From: Oscillospiraceae bacterium
Lineage (GTDB): Bacteria; Bacillota; Clostridia; Oscillospirales; Ruminococcaceae
DNA length: 21,516 nt
Direction: 5' to 3'
NCBI GenBank assembly: GCA_020024235.1
Contig: JAHHUA010000011.1
Span: 1-21,516 of the forward strand
Shown: one piece after another, positions 14,943 to 21,495 of the stretch
Position numbering within the stretch: the stretch's first letter is position 1
How the letters are laid out: every line of letters starts with the position of its first letter
The notes under the pieces: generated by a model
The model's database searches: none
What the model was told of the DNA's origin: nothing
The model's input: the letters and a program-made list of their open reading frames with translations, nothing else
Translations under genes and position numbers: made by a program

Positions 14943-15042
14943 TGTCTTTACACTCCTATTCAAAAAATGTATTGATTTTTTATGCTTTTATTCTGAGAAA
15001 AGTCCGCTCTCCCTTTCCCACGGTATCAGCATAACCCTGATA
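14943..15042 (-). promoter_or_regulatory. hppA leader with dyad at the transcription start
   Basis: About 100 nt separate the predicted start from the ATG. At its 5' end, TATCAG and CTGATA (forward 15037-15042 and 15024-15029) form a 6-bp dyad around a 7-nt centre. Next comes a purine-rich segment GGGAAAGGGAGAGCGGAC, in which GAGA can pair with the following TTCTC. No riboswitch class I know fits. It may be an operator at +1, a 5' stabilising hairpin, or an unknown leader element. Confidence 0.4.
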
Positions 15043-15045
15043 GCT

Positions 15046-15074
15046 ATTTTATGATATTTTTTTCTGTTTGTCAA
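15046..15074 (-). promoter_or_regulatory. promoter of hppA
   Basis: On the minus strand, consensus TTGACA (15069-15074) and TAAAAT (15046-15051) with a 17-bp spacer. Confidence 0.8.
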
Positions 15075-15207
15075 TGAATTTATACAATATGTTAACAAAT
15101 AAAATCAATTATTTAAATACAACAACTTTTTGAACTAATATTACATTTTTATATTTTTATATTTATGAAAAATGCACAATGAATAAAAAGTGATTTTAAG
15201 CAATAAA

Positions 15208-15218
15208 TGTGATATAAT
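15208..15218 (+). promoter_or_regulatory. extended -10 promoter element of udk
   Basis: TGTGATATAAT (15208-15218) is an extended -10 (TGn before TATAAT). No good -35 box is seen 16-18 bp upstream, as is common with extended -10 promoters. Between it and the hppA promoter (15075-15207) is only AT-rich spacer. Confidence 0.6.
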
Positions 15219-15269
15219 ATTTTAAAAAAACGAATTTTGTAACATTATTTTCAGGGAGGACAAATCAAA

Positions 15270-15896
15270 ATGAAAGATACTATTGTTATAGGAGTTTGCG
15301 GAGGTACAGGTTCGGGAAAAACCACTTTGGCACAAAAAATAAAAGATTCTTTCCCAAATGACTGTATACTGCTTTCCCACGACTTTTATTATAAAGCACA
15401 TGATGATATGCCGTTTGAAGAAAGAGTAAATTTAAACTATGACCACCCAAATGCTTTTGATACAGAGCTTCTCATAGAACAAATCGGAATGCTCAAAAAA
15501 GGTTTGCCGATTAAACATCCCCTTTATGACTATACTATACATAACAGAAAACCTGAAACGGTTTTGGTTGAACCTAAATCAATTATTATAATAGAAGGTT
15601 TTATGATATTTGAAAATATAGAACTTTTAAATCTTATGGATATAAAAGTATTTGTGGATACTGATGCAGATGTGAGAATAATCCGCCGTATTATGAGAGA
15701 TGTTAAGGAAAGAGAAAGAAGTCTTGAATCCGTTGTTACTCAATACCTTACTACCGTAAAACCAATGCATGAACAATTTGTTGAACCAAGCAAGAAAAAA
15801 GCCGATATCATAATCCCTGAAGGGGGATTTAATAAAGTGGCAATTTCGGTTTTGCTGGAACAAATAAGATCTGTTTTAAACGGTAAGCAAAATTAA
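15270..15896 (+). CDS. udk: uridine kinase
   Basis: Phosphorylates uridine and cytidine to UMP and CMP in pyrimidine salvage, in the cytoplasm. 208 residues, normal for the family. The P-loop is GGTGSGKT (11-18). LLSHDFYYK (34-42) and NYDHPNAFD (56-64) form the nucleoside site. IIIIEGFMIFEN (108-119) is the Walker B region, and RRIMRDVKERERS (140-152) is the lid. ATG at 15270 follows GGGAGG. It is a single-gene unit with its own promoter and a strong terminator. Phosphoribulokinase-like paralogues share the P-loop, but the length and the HDFYYK motif favour Udk. Confidence 0.93.
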   Translation: MKDTIVIGVCGGTGSGKTTLAQKIKDSFPNDCILLSHDFYYKAHDDMPFEERVNLNYDHPNAFDTELLIEQIGMLKKGLPIKHPLYDYTIHNRKPETVLVEPKSIIIIEGFMIFENIELLNLMDIKVFVDTDADVRIIRRIMRDVKERERSLESVVTQYLTTVKPMHEQFVEPSKKKADIIIPEGGFNKVAISVLLEQIRSVLNGKQN

Positions 15897-15901
15897 CTGA
15901 A

Positions 15902-15949
15902 AACCCCCGTATAATAAGTCATAAAGCTTATATACGGGGGTTATTTTTA
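15902..15949. terminator. bidirectional terminator between udk and the DUF3343 gene
   Basis: AACCCCCGTAT and ATACGGGGGTT form the stem, extended inside by AATAAG/CTTAT with one bulged base. T-rich on both exits. It serves udk and the minus-strand operon ending at 15947. Confidence 0.9.
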
Positions 15950-16180
15950 TTCATTTGAGTATATAAGTTTATATTCGCCGTTTTCCTGGGAATATACTTC
16001 GCTTAAATCGGAGCAGTTTTCAAAATCAATGTCTTTAATGTCATCAAATTTTACACAGACACCACATGATGCACTTAACACCCTTGGAACAGGCATCATA
16101 ACACCTTTTTGCCCATGTTTTTCCAAGGTTTTGTTAAAGCTTACCGCACCGAAATGAGTAAAAAAAGTTGCCAGATACAT
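15947..16180 (-). CDS. DUF3343 protein, putative Se/S carrier-like
   Basis: 77 residues of the DUF3343 family, described as selenium/sulfur carrier-like and often found beside YedE/YedF, SelD or cysteine desulfurase genes. It begins MYLATFFTHFGAVSFNKTLE and has the conserved central Pro-Val-Pro then a Cys motif SASCGVC with C39 and C42, likely the sulfur- or selenium-handling residues. It is last in a three-gene minus-strand operon, starting 8 bp after the stop of the TusA-like gene, with TAGGTGA as ribosome binding site. The role as a persulfide/selenide carrier follows from family and context, not from direct proof. Confidence 0.85.
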   Translation of the reverse strand: MYLATFFTHFGAVSFNKTLEKHGQKGVMMPVPRVLSASCGVCVKFDDIKDIDFENCSDLSEVYSQENGEYKLIYSNE

Positions 16181-16188
16181 GAGTTCAC

Positions 16189-16401
16189 CTATCCTATTGT
16201 CAAAATATAATCTTCGCCGTCTTCTTTTACGGAAACTTTTAAATCACGGCTTTCGGCAAAAGCTTTTACATTATCTCTGGAAACAGGATTGTCAACAGCT
16301 ATAACAGCTGTACCACCGTTTTTTTCCAAAGCTTTTTTTGTCAATATAACAGGTTGAGGACATGAAAGACCTCTTGCATCTACCATATCAATTTTATTCA
16401 T
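16189..16401 (-). CDS. TusA/SirA-family sulfur carrier protein
   Basis: 70-residue single-domain TusA-fold protein. MVDARGLSCPQPVILTKKAL contains the CPxP motif (C14-P15-Q16-P17), whose cysteine carries a persulfide or, in selenium systems, a perselenide. The C-terminal beta-alpha-beta part (VSRDNVKAFAESRDLKVSV) is normal. The longer YedF proteins of selenium loci add a DsrE-like C-terminal domain; that part is absent here. It is the middle gene of the operon yedE-like, tusA-like, DUF3343, starting 20 bp after the transporter. AAGGAC before the ATG is a modest ribosome binding site. It is the likely acceptor of sulfur from the desulfurase encoded divergently. Confidence 0.92.
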   Translation of the reverse strand: MNKIDMVDARGLSCPQPVILTKKALEKNGGTAVIAVDNPVSRDNVKAFAESRDLKVSVKEDGEDYILTIG

Positions 16402-16421
16402 TATAAATCAGTCCTTTTAAT

Positions 16422-17480
16422 TTAATTTTTTTGTTTTTGAATATTGGCAAAAGTTATTGCAAAACAGAAAATAAGTCCGATTATAACAGCAATTTTACCG
16501 TTAAGTGTAGGACCTGCAGGTGAAGAAGCCAAATTAAGTGTGTGGGATAAAGCTCCACCTACCAAAAGACCCATTACTGTTACGGCACTGTCAGAGTTGC
16601 CTGAACCTGCCAAAATAAGCTGTCTCATTGGGCAACCTCCCAAAAGTACACTGGCAAATCCAACTAATGCCATACCAAGTATATTCCAAAGAATATTTGT
16701 ATGAGCTACGGGCTGATCTGCCATACTCAAATGGAAATTATTTGTAATAATATTTCCTATAAAAGAGGACACAAAAATTGCCGCAAATCCTGAGAGAAGA
16801 TAGAAGTCTTTAAACAAAAATGCATCTCTTATTCCCCCAACCATACAAAGACGGGTTTTTTGAGCCATTGCACCCAAAACCAGACCTGCAATAAGAGAAA
16901 TCCACATAGGTGCGTGCATTGAACCGGGACCTTTTTCACTTGCAATGAAAATTTGCGGTATAAACAAAATCATAACCAACAGCATAATATTTACAATACC
17001 AAACAAACTGCCTTCGGTATAGCTTTGATTATAGGATCTTTTAAGAGAAAAGCCTTTGTTTAAAGCAAAAATACCGGCACCGATACCAAGTGAAAAACCT
17101 ATAAGTCCGAAAACAGCATTGACATCACCGCCGCCCAAACGTAGAACCATTCTGAGAGGACAGCCTAGGAACATTAAAGCACCCACTGTAACAAAACAGC
17201 CCAAAATAAATCTTATAAAAGGTGATGAGCCGCCTGTTGGTTTAAATTCTTTTCCTATTAAGGACATAACAAAAGCGCCCAATACAAGTCCAACTACTTC
17301 AGGACGCATATACTGAACTGCTGTCGCATTGTGCATACCCAGTGAGCCTGCTATATCCCGCACAAAACAAGCTATACAAAATCCCATATTTTTGGGGTTT
17401 CCAAGATAAACCAGGAGTACGGAAAAAATTCCCATAATAACTCCCATTGAGATAATTGATATGTATCTGTTTTTCTTCAT
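16422..17480 (-). CDS. yedE: YedE/YeeE-family transporter, putative selenium/sulfur importer
   Basis: 352-residue membrane protein with about ten helices in two related halves, typical of the YeeE/YedE family that includes thiosulfate importers and putative selenium transporters. Each half has a Cys motif in a helix: LGCPLRM with C107 and LGGCPMRQ with C283. Further cysteines lie at C35 and C38 (GFCIACF), C95 and C212 (RLCMVGG); in thiosulfate importers such cysteines pass the substrate inward. ATG at 17480 follows AAGGAG 9 nt upstream. It is first in the operon with the TusA-like and DUF3343 genes and divergent from the desulfurase. The YedE selenium label comes from similarity and neighbours; sulfur is equally possible. 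Confidence 0.88.
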   Translation of the reverse strand: MKKNRYISIISMGVIMGIFSVLLVYLGNPKNMGFCIACFVRDIAGSLGMHNATAVQYMRPEVVGLVLGAFVMSLIGKEFKPTGGSSPFIRFILGCFVTVGALMFLGCPLRMVLRLGGGDVNAVFGLIGFSLGIGAGIFALNKGFSLKRSYNQSYTEGSLFGIVNIMLLVMILFIPQIFIASEKGPGSMHAPMWISLIAGLVLGAMAQKTRLCMVGGIRDAFLFKDFYLLSGFAAIFVSSFIGNIITNNFHLSMADQPVAHTNILWNILGMALVGFASVLLGGCPMRQLILAGSGNSDSAVTVMGLLVGGALSHTLNLASSPAGPTLNGKIAVIIGLIFCFAITFANIQKQKN

Positions 17481-17529
17481 TTTTCAGATCTCCTTAGATG
17501 ATTTAGTTGTTTTTGCCGTAATTACAGTA

Positions 17530-17557
17530 ACTATATGATAGCATAGTAAAATACCAA
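17530..17557 (-). promoter_or_regulatory. predicted promoter of the yedE operon
   Basis: On the minus strand, TTGGTA (17552-17557) and TATAGT (17530-17535), 16 bp apart. The start near 17523 gives a leader of about 43 nt. Confidence 0.5.
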
Positions 17558-17624
17558 TGTAAAATACAATTATTGAATAAATCTATAAGCAATTATATAT
17601 TTTATCTATAACATTTTTTAGGTA

Positions 17625-17652
17625 TTGCAAATAGATAGTTATGTGATATTAT
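17625..17652 (+). promoter_or_regulatory. promoter of the desulfurase gene
   Basis: TTGCAA (17625-17630) and TATTAT (17647-17652) with a 16-bp spacer and TGTGA before the -10 (extended type). The 9-bp sequence TGCAAATAG occurs at 17626-17634, over the -35 box, and again at 17667-17675, a possible operator pair. Confidence 0.6.
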
Positions 17653-17687
17653 TAAATTATGAATAATGCAAATAGGATGGTTTTAAT

Positions 17688-18839
17688 ATGAAAAGAATTT
17701 ATTTTGACAACAGCAGCACCTCTTTTCCAAAAGCTCCGGGTGTATCAGATGCTGTTAAAGATATGCTGGATAACGGCTGCTACAATATTAACAGAGGTGG
17801 ATACAGCGAGGCTTATGCTTTGGAAAATGTAGTTTATGATACCCGTGAAATGCTCTGTGAACTTTTTAATTTTGACAAAGTTTCCAATGTGATTTTTACT
17901 CCCAGCATTACTTATTCACTAAACTATATTATCAAAGGTTTTTTAAAAAAAGGCGACCATGTAATAATAAGTTCCATGGAACACAATGCAATGCTAAGAC
18001 CATTGGTTCAGCTTAAAAACATGGGAATTATTGAATTTGATGCAGCAAAATGTAACTCTGACGGTACATTAAACCCGGATAAAGTGGAAGAACTCATTAA
18101 ACCCAACACAAAAGCTATTATGATGCTCCATGGTTCCAATGTCTGCGGAACTTTACTTCCAATAGAACAAGTGGGAAAAATCTGCAAAAAACACAATATT
18201 AAATTTATAGTGGATACTGCTCAAACTGCCGGTGTTTTCCCTATTGATATGAAGAAAATGAATATTGACACTCTCTGTTTTACAGGGCATAAAAGTTTGA
18301 GAGGTCCTCAGGGAATAGGCGGTTTCCTCATTTCCGATGAAATGGCAGCTGAAACCACCCCTCTCATAGCAGGAGGTACAGGAAGTTTCAGCCATTTGGA
18401 AGAAATGCCAAGTCAGCTTCCGGACAGATATGAGTCAGGTACCATGAATCTGCCGGGTATAGTGGGACTTCATGCTGCTTTAAATTATCTTAAAAACGAA
18501 AATTCCGAAAATATACTGGAACAGGAACTTAAAATTGCAAAACGCTTCTATAACGGCATACAAAATATAAAAGGTGTAAAAACTGTAGGCAAAGATGATT
18601 TTATTGATAGAGCTCCCATTGTTTCTTTGGACTTTACTGAAATTGACAATGCAGAAGCCGCTTTTCAGCTTGAAAGTGAATACGGCATTATGACACGCTG
18701 CGGTCTGCACTGTGCTCCCAGAGCTCATCATACCTTAAACACCTATCCACAAGGAACAGTGAGATTTTCTTTCAGTCAGTTTAACACCGAAGATGAAGTT
18801 GATTTCTGTTTAGATGCTATTAAAAATATTTTAAAGTAG
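17688..18839 (+). CDS. NifS-like cysteine desulfurase/selenocysteine lyase (EF2568 type)
   Basis: PLP enzyme of aminotransferase class V, 383 residues. Such enzymes take sulfur from cysteine, or selenium from selenocysteine, as a Cys-bound persulfide. It starts IYFDNSSTSFPK, and SMEHN (96-100) carries the His that stacks on PLP. D176 lies in FIVDTAQTAG. K202 in TGHKSLRGPQGIGG forms the Schiff base. C338 in TRCGLHCAPRAH (336-347) is the likely catalytic cysteine, with C342 beside it, as in the EF2568 subgroup rather than IscS or SufS. AGGATGG is 7 nt before the ATG. It is divergent from the yedE operon and 10 bp upstream of the Fe-S protein gene. Confidence 0.9.
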   Translation: MKRIYFDNSSTSFPKAPGVSDAVKDMLDNGCYNINRGGYSEAYALENVVYDTREMLCELFNFDKVSNVIFTPSITYSLNYIIKGFLKKGDHVIISSMEHNAMLRPLVQLKNMGIIEFDAAKCNSDGTLNPDKVEELIKPNTKAIMMLHGSNVCGTLLPIEQVGKICKKHNIKFIVDTAQTAGVFPIDMKKMNIDTLCFTGHKSLRGPQGIGGFLISDEMAAETTPLIAGGTGSFSHLEEMPSQLPDRYESGTMNLPGIVGLHAALNYLKNENSENILEQELKIAKRFYNGIQNIKGVKTVGKDDFIDRAPIVSLDFTEIDNAEAAFQLESEYGIMTRCGLHCAPRAHHTLNTYPQGTVRFSFSQFNTEDEVDFCLDAIKNILK

Positions 18840-18849
18840 GAGAAATTAA

Positions 18850-19131
18850 ATGTCAGAAAAGAAACTTGAATTAAATCCATGTGTGGGATGTAAAAAATGT
18901 CTGCCCTGTTTTATGAGTGTAAATATTCCGGAAATTTTCAGAATATACAGTGATTATGTTAAGGACGGAAACGAAAAAAAAGCCGCAGAGGCTTATGACA
19001 ACTTAAAAAATTATGAAAAAGCACCTAACTGTGTAACCTGTAATCAGTGTATTCAAAAATGCCCCCTGCATATAAATGTTCCCGTAATGCTGCAAATAGC
19101 AGATGATACATTGACAGTTTTAAACAAATAA
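18850..19131 (+). CDS. small protein with two [4Fe-4S] motifs, ferredoxin-like
   Basis: 93 residues with eight cysteines in two motifs: C11-x2-C14-x2-C17-x2-C20, and C61-x2-C64-x2-C67-x3-C71-P. About 40 residues between them are helical (NIPEIFRIYSDYVKDGNEKK). This layout matches the C-terminal Fe-S domain found fused to aldo/keto reductases (CxxCxxCxPCPxxxIP...CxxCxxCxxxCP), here without the reductase; Phe replaces the usual Pro after C20. AGGAG at the desulfurase stop serves as ribosome binding site, and the gap is 10 bp, so the two genes are one operon. The likely role is electron transfer to the sulfur/selenium chemistry of the neighbours, which is inference. Confidence 0.82.
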   Translation: MSEKKLELNPCVGCKKCLPCFMSVNIPEIFRIYSDYVKDGNEKKAAEAYDNLKNYEKAPNCVTCNQCIQKCPLHINVPVMLQIADDTLTVLNK

Positions 19132-19132
19132 T

Positions 19133-19165
19133 AAAAGGACTTCCGAAAAATTCGGAAGTCCTTTT
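19133..19165 (+). terminator. terminator after the Fe-S protein gene, usable from both sides
   Basis: AAAAGGACTTCCGAA (19133-19147), loop AAA, TTCGGAAGTCCTTTT (19151-19165). A perfect 15-bp stem. It also faces the minus-strand padR operon. Confidence 0.95.
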
Positions 19166-19172
19166 ATTATTT

Positions 19173-19244
19173 TTAATCAATACAAAATGTTATTTCATGA
19201 ATAAATGTTATAAAACAAATTAAGCCTATTATAATTATTTTCAT
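19173..19244 (-). CDS. possible 23-residue hydrophobic peptide after the DUF4097-like gene
   Basis: ATG at 19244 begins 23 codons encoding MKIIIIGLICFITFIHEITF plus CID, almost entirely hydrophobic. AGGACGG lies 7 nt before the ATG and overlaps the stop codon of the DUF4097-like gene, and the frame ends just before the terminator stem, so it fits as the last gene of the operon. It is short enough to be chance. Confidence 0.3.
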   Translation of the reverse strand: MKIIIIGLICFITFIHEITFCID

Positions 19245-19255
19245 ATTTTACCGTC

Positions 19256-20380
19256 CTAATTTTCGGAAGAAGAGTTATCCTCAGTTTTGGAGCTTTCACT
19301 TTCATAAGGCGGTTTTGAACTTTGGGAAGATGTATTTTCTTCATCGGAAGGCATTGAATGTTCATCGGCACTTGACATATTTGTTTCCTCATAAGGTTCA
19401 TTTAATGATAATTTAATGTAATTTTCAAATTTTAAAGACAAATCCGATACGATTTTTTGTGATACTTCTATTTTGGCATTTTCTTCATTTCTTATTTTAA
19501 TGAAAGGTTCACGATCGTAATCTTGATCTTGTTTAGCAATTTCTATTTTCAATTTACTTATATCCAAAGCTTGTTCATTGGCGGTAAGAGTATAAGCAAT
19601 TTTCTCATATTCAATTCTCATTTCTTCATTTTGGTTAAATGAGTAAATAAGATCAACCATATGCAATCTTTCTGTCAGAATATTTTCATAAAGATAATCA
19701 AAGGAATCGATACCTATAATCACATTTGATTGAATTTGCTCTGTGTACTCTGCTCTTTTTTCATCAAGTTCATAATAAAGCTGCTGTAATGTATTTTTGC
19801 ATTCATTTATTTCCAAAATGAGTGATGCTTTGTCAGTTACAACTGTTGCAGATTTTTCATTGCTGCTTGGGTTATAATTATCTGTTGATTTTGGAGGGTA
19901 AAATTTACCTGTGTAAGGATTTCTGAGCCTTTCCCATTCTGTTGTAATATTTACATTTTGGGGAACATAAACAATAGCCTCCGGAATATGATTGATATAC
20001 CAATTTATTGTTTTAATTATATTATCCTTTGTTATTGTCCCGTTTCCTTTTTGGCTAAAGCTCAGTTCTGCCTTATCATCGGAGTCATAGTAGTAAACAT
20101 TTGCGGAAAAATTAGTTATACCCGCATTTAAAGTTTTTACATGAATCAAATTATCCTTGGACTTTCTAATTTCCACATAACAGCTGTTATAAATGTTAAG
20201 ATTTTTTACATTTTCATCCAAAGTTGTTTCTTGATATGTAAATTCCATATTATCGGAAATAATTTCATTGTAACTGTCAACTAAATCATTGACACAAAAT
20301 GGCAGCATAACAAGAACTGTTAAAGCACATACTAAAAAAATAGCACCACAGGTAATGGTAAATTTTTTGAGTTTAGTCAT
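19256..20380 (-). CDS. membrane-anchored DUF4097-like protein with helical and Ser-rich tail
   Basis: 374 residues, third gene of the padR operon. One membrane helix (about 7-28) anchors a long outer part. Residues about 40-140 alternate strands (NLNIYNSCYVEIRKSKDNLI, KAELSFSQKG, AIVYVPQNVNI), like the repeats of DUF4097/adhesin-like proteins that follow HAAS genes. Residues about 170-320 are helical and charged, possibly a coiled coil. The last 40 are low-complexity Ser/Glu/Pro. The helical insertion and tail are unusual. ATG at 20380 has GAGGAAG upstream and overlaps the end of the DUF1700 gene by 8 bp. The longer start at 20434 lies inside that gene and lacks a site. The function is unknown; envelope stress sensing is inferred. 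Confidence 0.75.
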   Translation of the reverse strand: MTKLKKFTITCGAIFLVCALTVLVMLPFCVNDLVDSYNEIISDNMEFTYQETTLDENVKNLNIYNSCYVEIRKSKDNLIHVKTLNAGITNFSANVYYYDSDDKAELSFSQKGNGTITKDNIIKTINWYINHIPEAIVYVPQNVNITTEWERLRNPYTGKFYPPKSTDNYNPSSNEKSATVVTDKASLILEINECKNTLQQLYYELDEKRAEYTEQIQSNVIIGIDSFDYLYENILTERLHMVDLIYSFNQNEEMRIEYEKIAYTLTANEQALDISKLKIEIAKQDQDYDREPFIKIRNEENAKIEVSQKIVSDLSLKFENYIKLSLNEPYEETNMSSADEHSMPSDEENTSSQSSKPPYESESSKTEDNSSSEN

Positions 20381-21119
20381 TATTTTCACTTCCTTCCTCA
20401 TTTGGGGAAATTTCTTTTTCTGATTCTGAATCAATTTTTAGTTTTTTATATTTTTCGGTGAAAAATTGTTTAATACTCTGGCAAATCACAAGGGCAAATC
20501 CTATTAGACAAAGTCCTAGAGCCAAACATCCCACACCACATATTATAGCTAAAATCGGTATTGACACATATACAAAATCAAAAATCAGTCCCGAACCAGC
20601 TATCAGTAAAACTGCCGGTATAAATAAAAAACAACCTACTATTAATAAACCTGCTAAAACAGCTAAAATAAAACAAATTATTGCTGCTGCTGCAAAAAAA
20701 CCTATTCCAAGCAAAATTAATGCCAGTGGAATACCTATTATAATCAAAATGGCATTTTTAAGAAAACTGGGGATATTTAATCTTTTTACAAAATTAAAAA
20801 AACCGCCAAAAAACTGTTTAGTCCTATTCCCTACAGTGGAAAACCCGTTTTTAACTTTTTCTTTTGAATTGGTGAAAATGTGTTTTTTTCGGTCAGGTAT
20901 GCTGTTTAATTCAACATCATAATTGTTTTCTTCCAAAATCTGTTCTGCAATCTTTTCCGGAGCTCCCAGTTTTGCTGCAGTTTCTTCATCTGTTTTTCCC
21001 TGAGCTTTGCCTTCTTCAAAATATTCGGCATAATCTCTTACAATATCATTTACTTCCTTTTGCGACATATATTTTTTTAATTTCTGTTCCAATATGTCCA
21101 AGTATTCAAGTCTAGTCAT
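20373..21119 (-). CDS. HAAS/DUF1700 membrane protein
   Basis: 248 residues. The first 70 are the HAAS-type helical domain seen in DUF1700 proteins (MTRLEYLDILEQKLKKY; NDIVRDYAEYFEEGKAQGKT; AAKLGAPEKIAEQIL). A linker of about 50 residues follows, then four or more hydrophobic helices (about 115-215) and an acidic C-terminus. HAAS proteins are typically encoded right after a PadR regulator, and the pair is thought to control envelope functions. A GTG start at 21128 is possible, but ATG at 21119 is better placed, 6 nt after GAGGTG. It overlaps the padR stop by 8 bp and the next gene start by 8 bp, showing tight coupling. Confidence 0.88.
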   Translation of the reverse strand: MTRLEYLDILEQKLKKYMSQKEVNDIVRDYAEYFEEGKAQGKTDEETAAKLGAPEKIAEQILEENNYDVELNSIPDRKKHIFTNSKEKVKNGFSTVGNRTKQFFGGFFNFVKRLNIPSFLKNAILIIIGIPLALILLGIGFFAAAAIICFILAVLAGLLIVGCFLFIPAVLLIAGSGLIFDFVYVSIPILAIICGVGCLALGLCLIGFALVICQSIKQFFTEKYKKLKIDSESEKEISPNEEGSENND

Positions 21120-21432
21120 CTTCTTCACCTCTTAAAATTTTATCCACCATACATGAAAATTCCTGCCAATCGGCTTTTAGTGATCCCAGATAAGCTCCGC
21201 CTTTTTCCGTAAGATGATAATATTTTCTTGCGGGTCCTGTGGAACTTTCCTTTAAATATGTAACAAAATATTCTTCCAAAGTCAGCCGTCTTAAAATTGG
21301 ATAGACAGTGCCTTCATTAATTTCCGTATACTGGGCAATGCTTTGAACGATTTCATATCCGTACATATCTGTTCTTTCGATTAAGGCAAGGATGCACATT
21401 TCAATAACACCTTTTCTGAACTGCGTATTCAT
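21112..21432 (-). CDS. PadR-family transcriptional regulator
   Basis: 106-residue winged-helix repressor. CILALIERTDMYGYEIVQSI (13-32) and EGTVYPILRRLTLEEYFVTY (40-59) form the DNA-binding part, STGPARKYYHLTEKG (64-78) is the beta wing, and a short C-terminal helix gives dimerisation, as in small group 2 PadR proteins. The ribosome binding site is GAGG before the ATG at 21432. It is first in the operon with DUF1700 and the DUF4097-like gene. Tandem repeats over its promoter point to autoregulation. The inducer is unknown. Confidence 0.93.
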   Translation of the reverse strand: MNTQFRKGVIEMCILALIERTDMYGYEIVQSIAQYTEINEGTVYPILRRLTLEEYFVTYLKESSTGPARKYYHLTEKGGAYLGSLKADWQEFSCMVDKILRGEEDD

Positions 21433-21454
21433 CTGATCACCTCACTGTGTACTG

Positions 21455-21483
21455 ATTATAACACACTACTGTTTATTACACAA
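21455..21483 (-). promoter_or_regulatory. promoter of the padR operon
   Basis: On the minus strand, TTGTGT (21478-21483) and TATAAT (21455-21460) with a 17-bp spacer. The start near 21448 gives a short leader of about 16 nt. Confidence 0.7.
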
Positions 21484-21495
21484 TACTGTTTTATT
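21461..21495. repeat. tandem operator-like repeats over the padR promoter
   Basis: ACACACTACTGTTTATT (21461-21477) is followed at once by ACACAATACTGTTTTATT (21478-21495), the same unit with one substitution and one extra T. Each copy contains ACA-N6-TGT, a short dyad. One copy fills the spacer and the other covers the -35 box, the expected place for a repressor. Confidence 0.6.

Noticed and set aside
14943..14963. Longer hppA start at a TTG
   Set aside because: The extra codons contain the Shine-Dalgarno sequence itself; ATG 14942 is correctly spaced from it.
14943..15042. Fluoride or other known riboswitch in the hppA leader
   Set aside because: I compared it from memory with fluoride, preQ1, THF, guanidine and ZTP consensus cores and found no match to the conserved nucleotides. 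A covariance search would be needed to exclude all classes.
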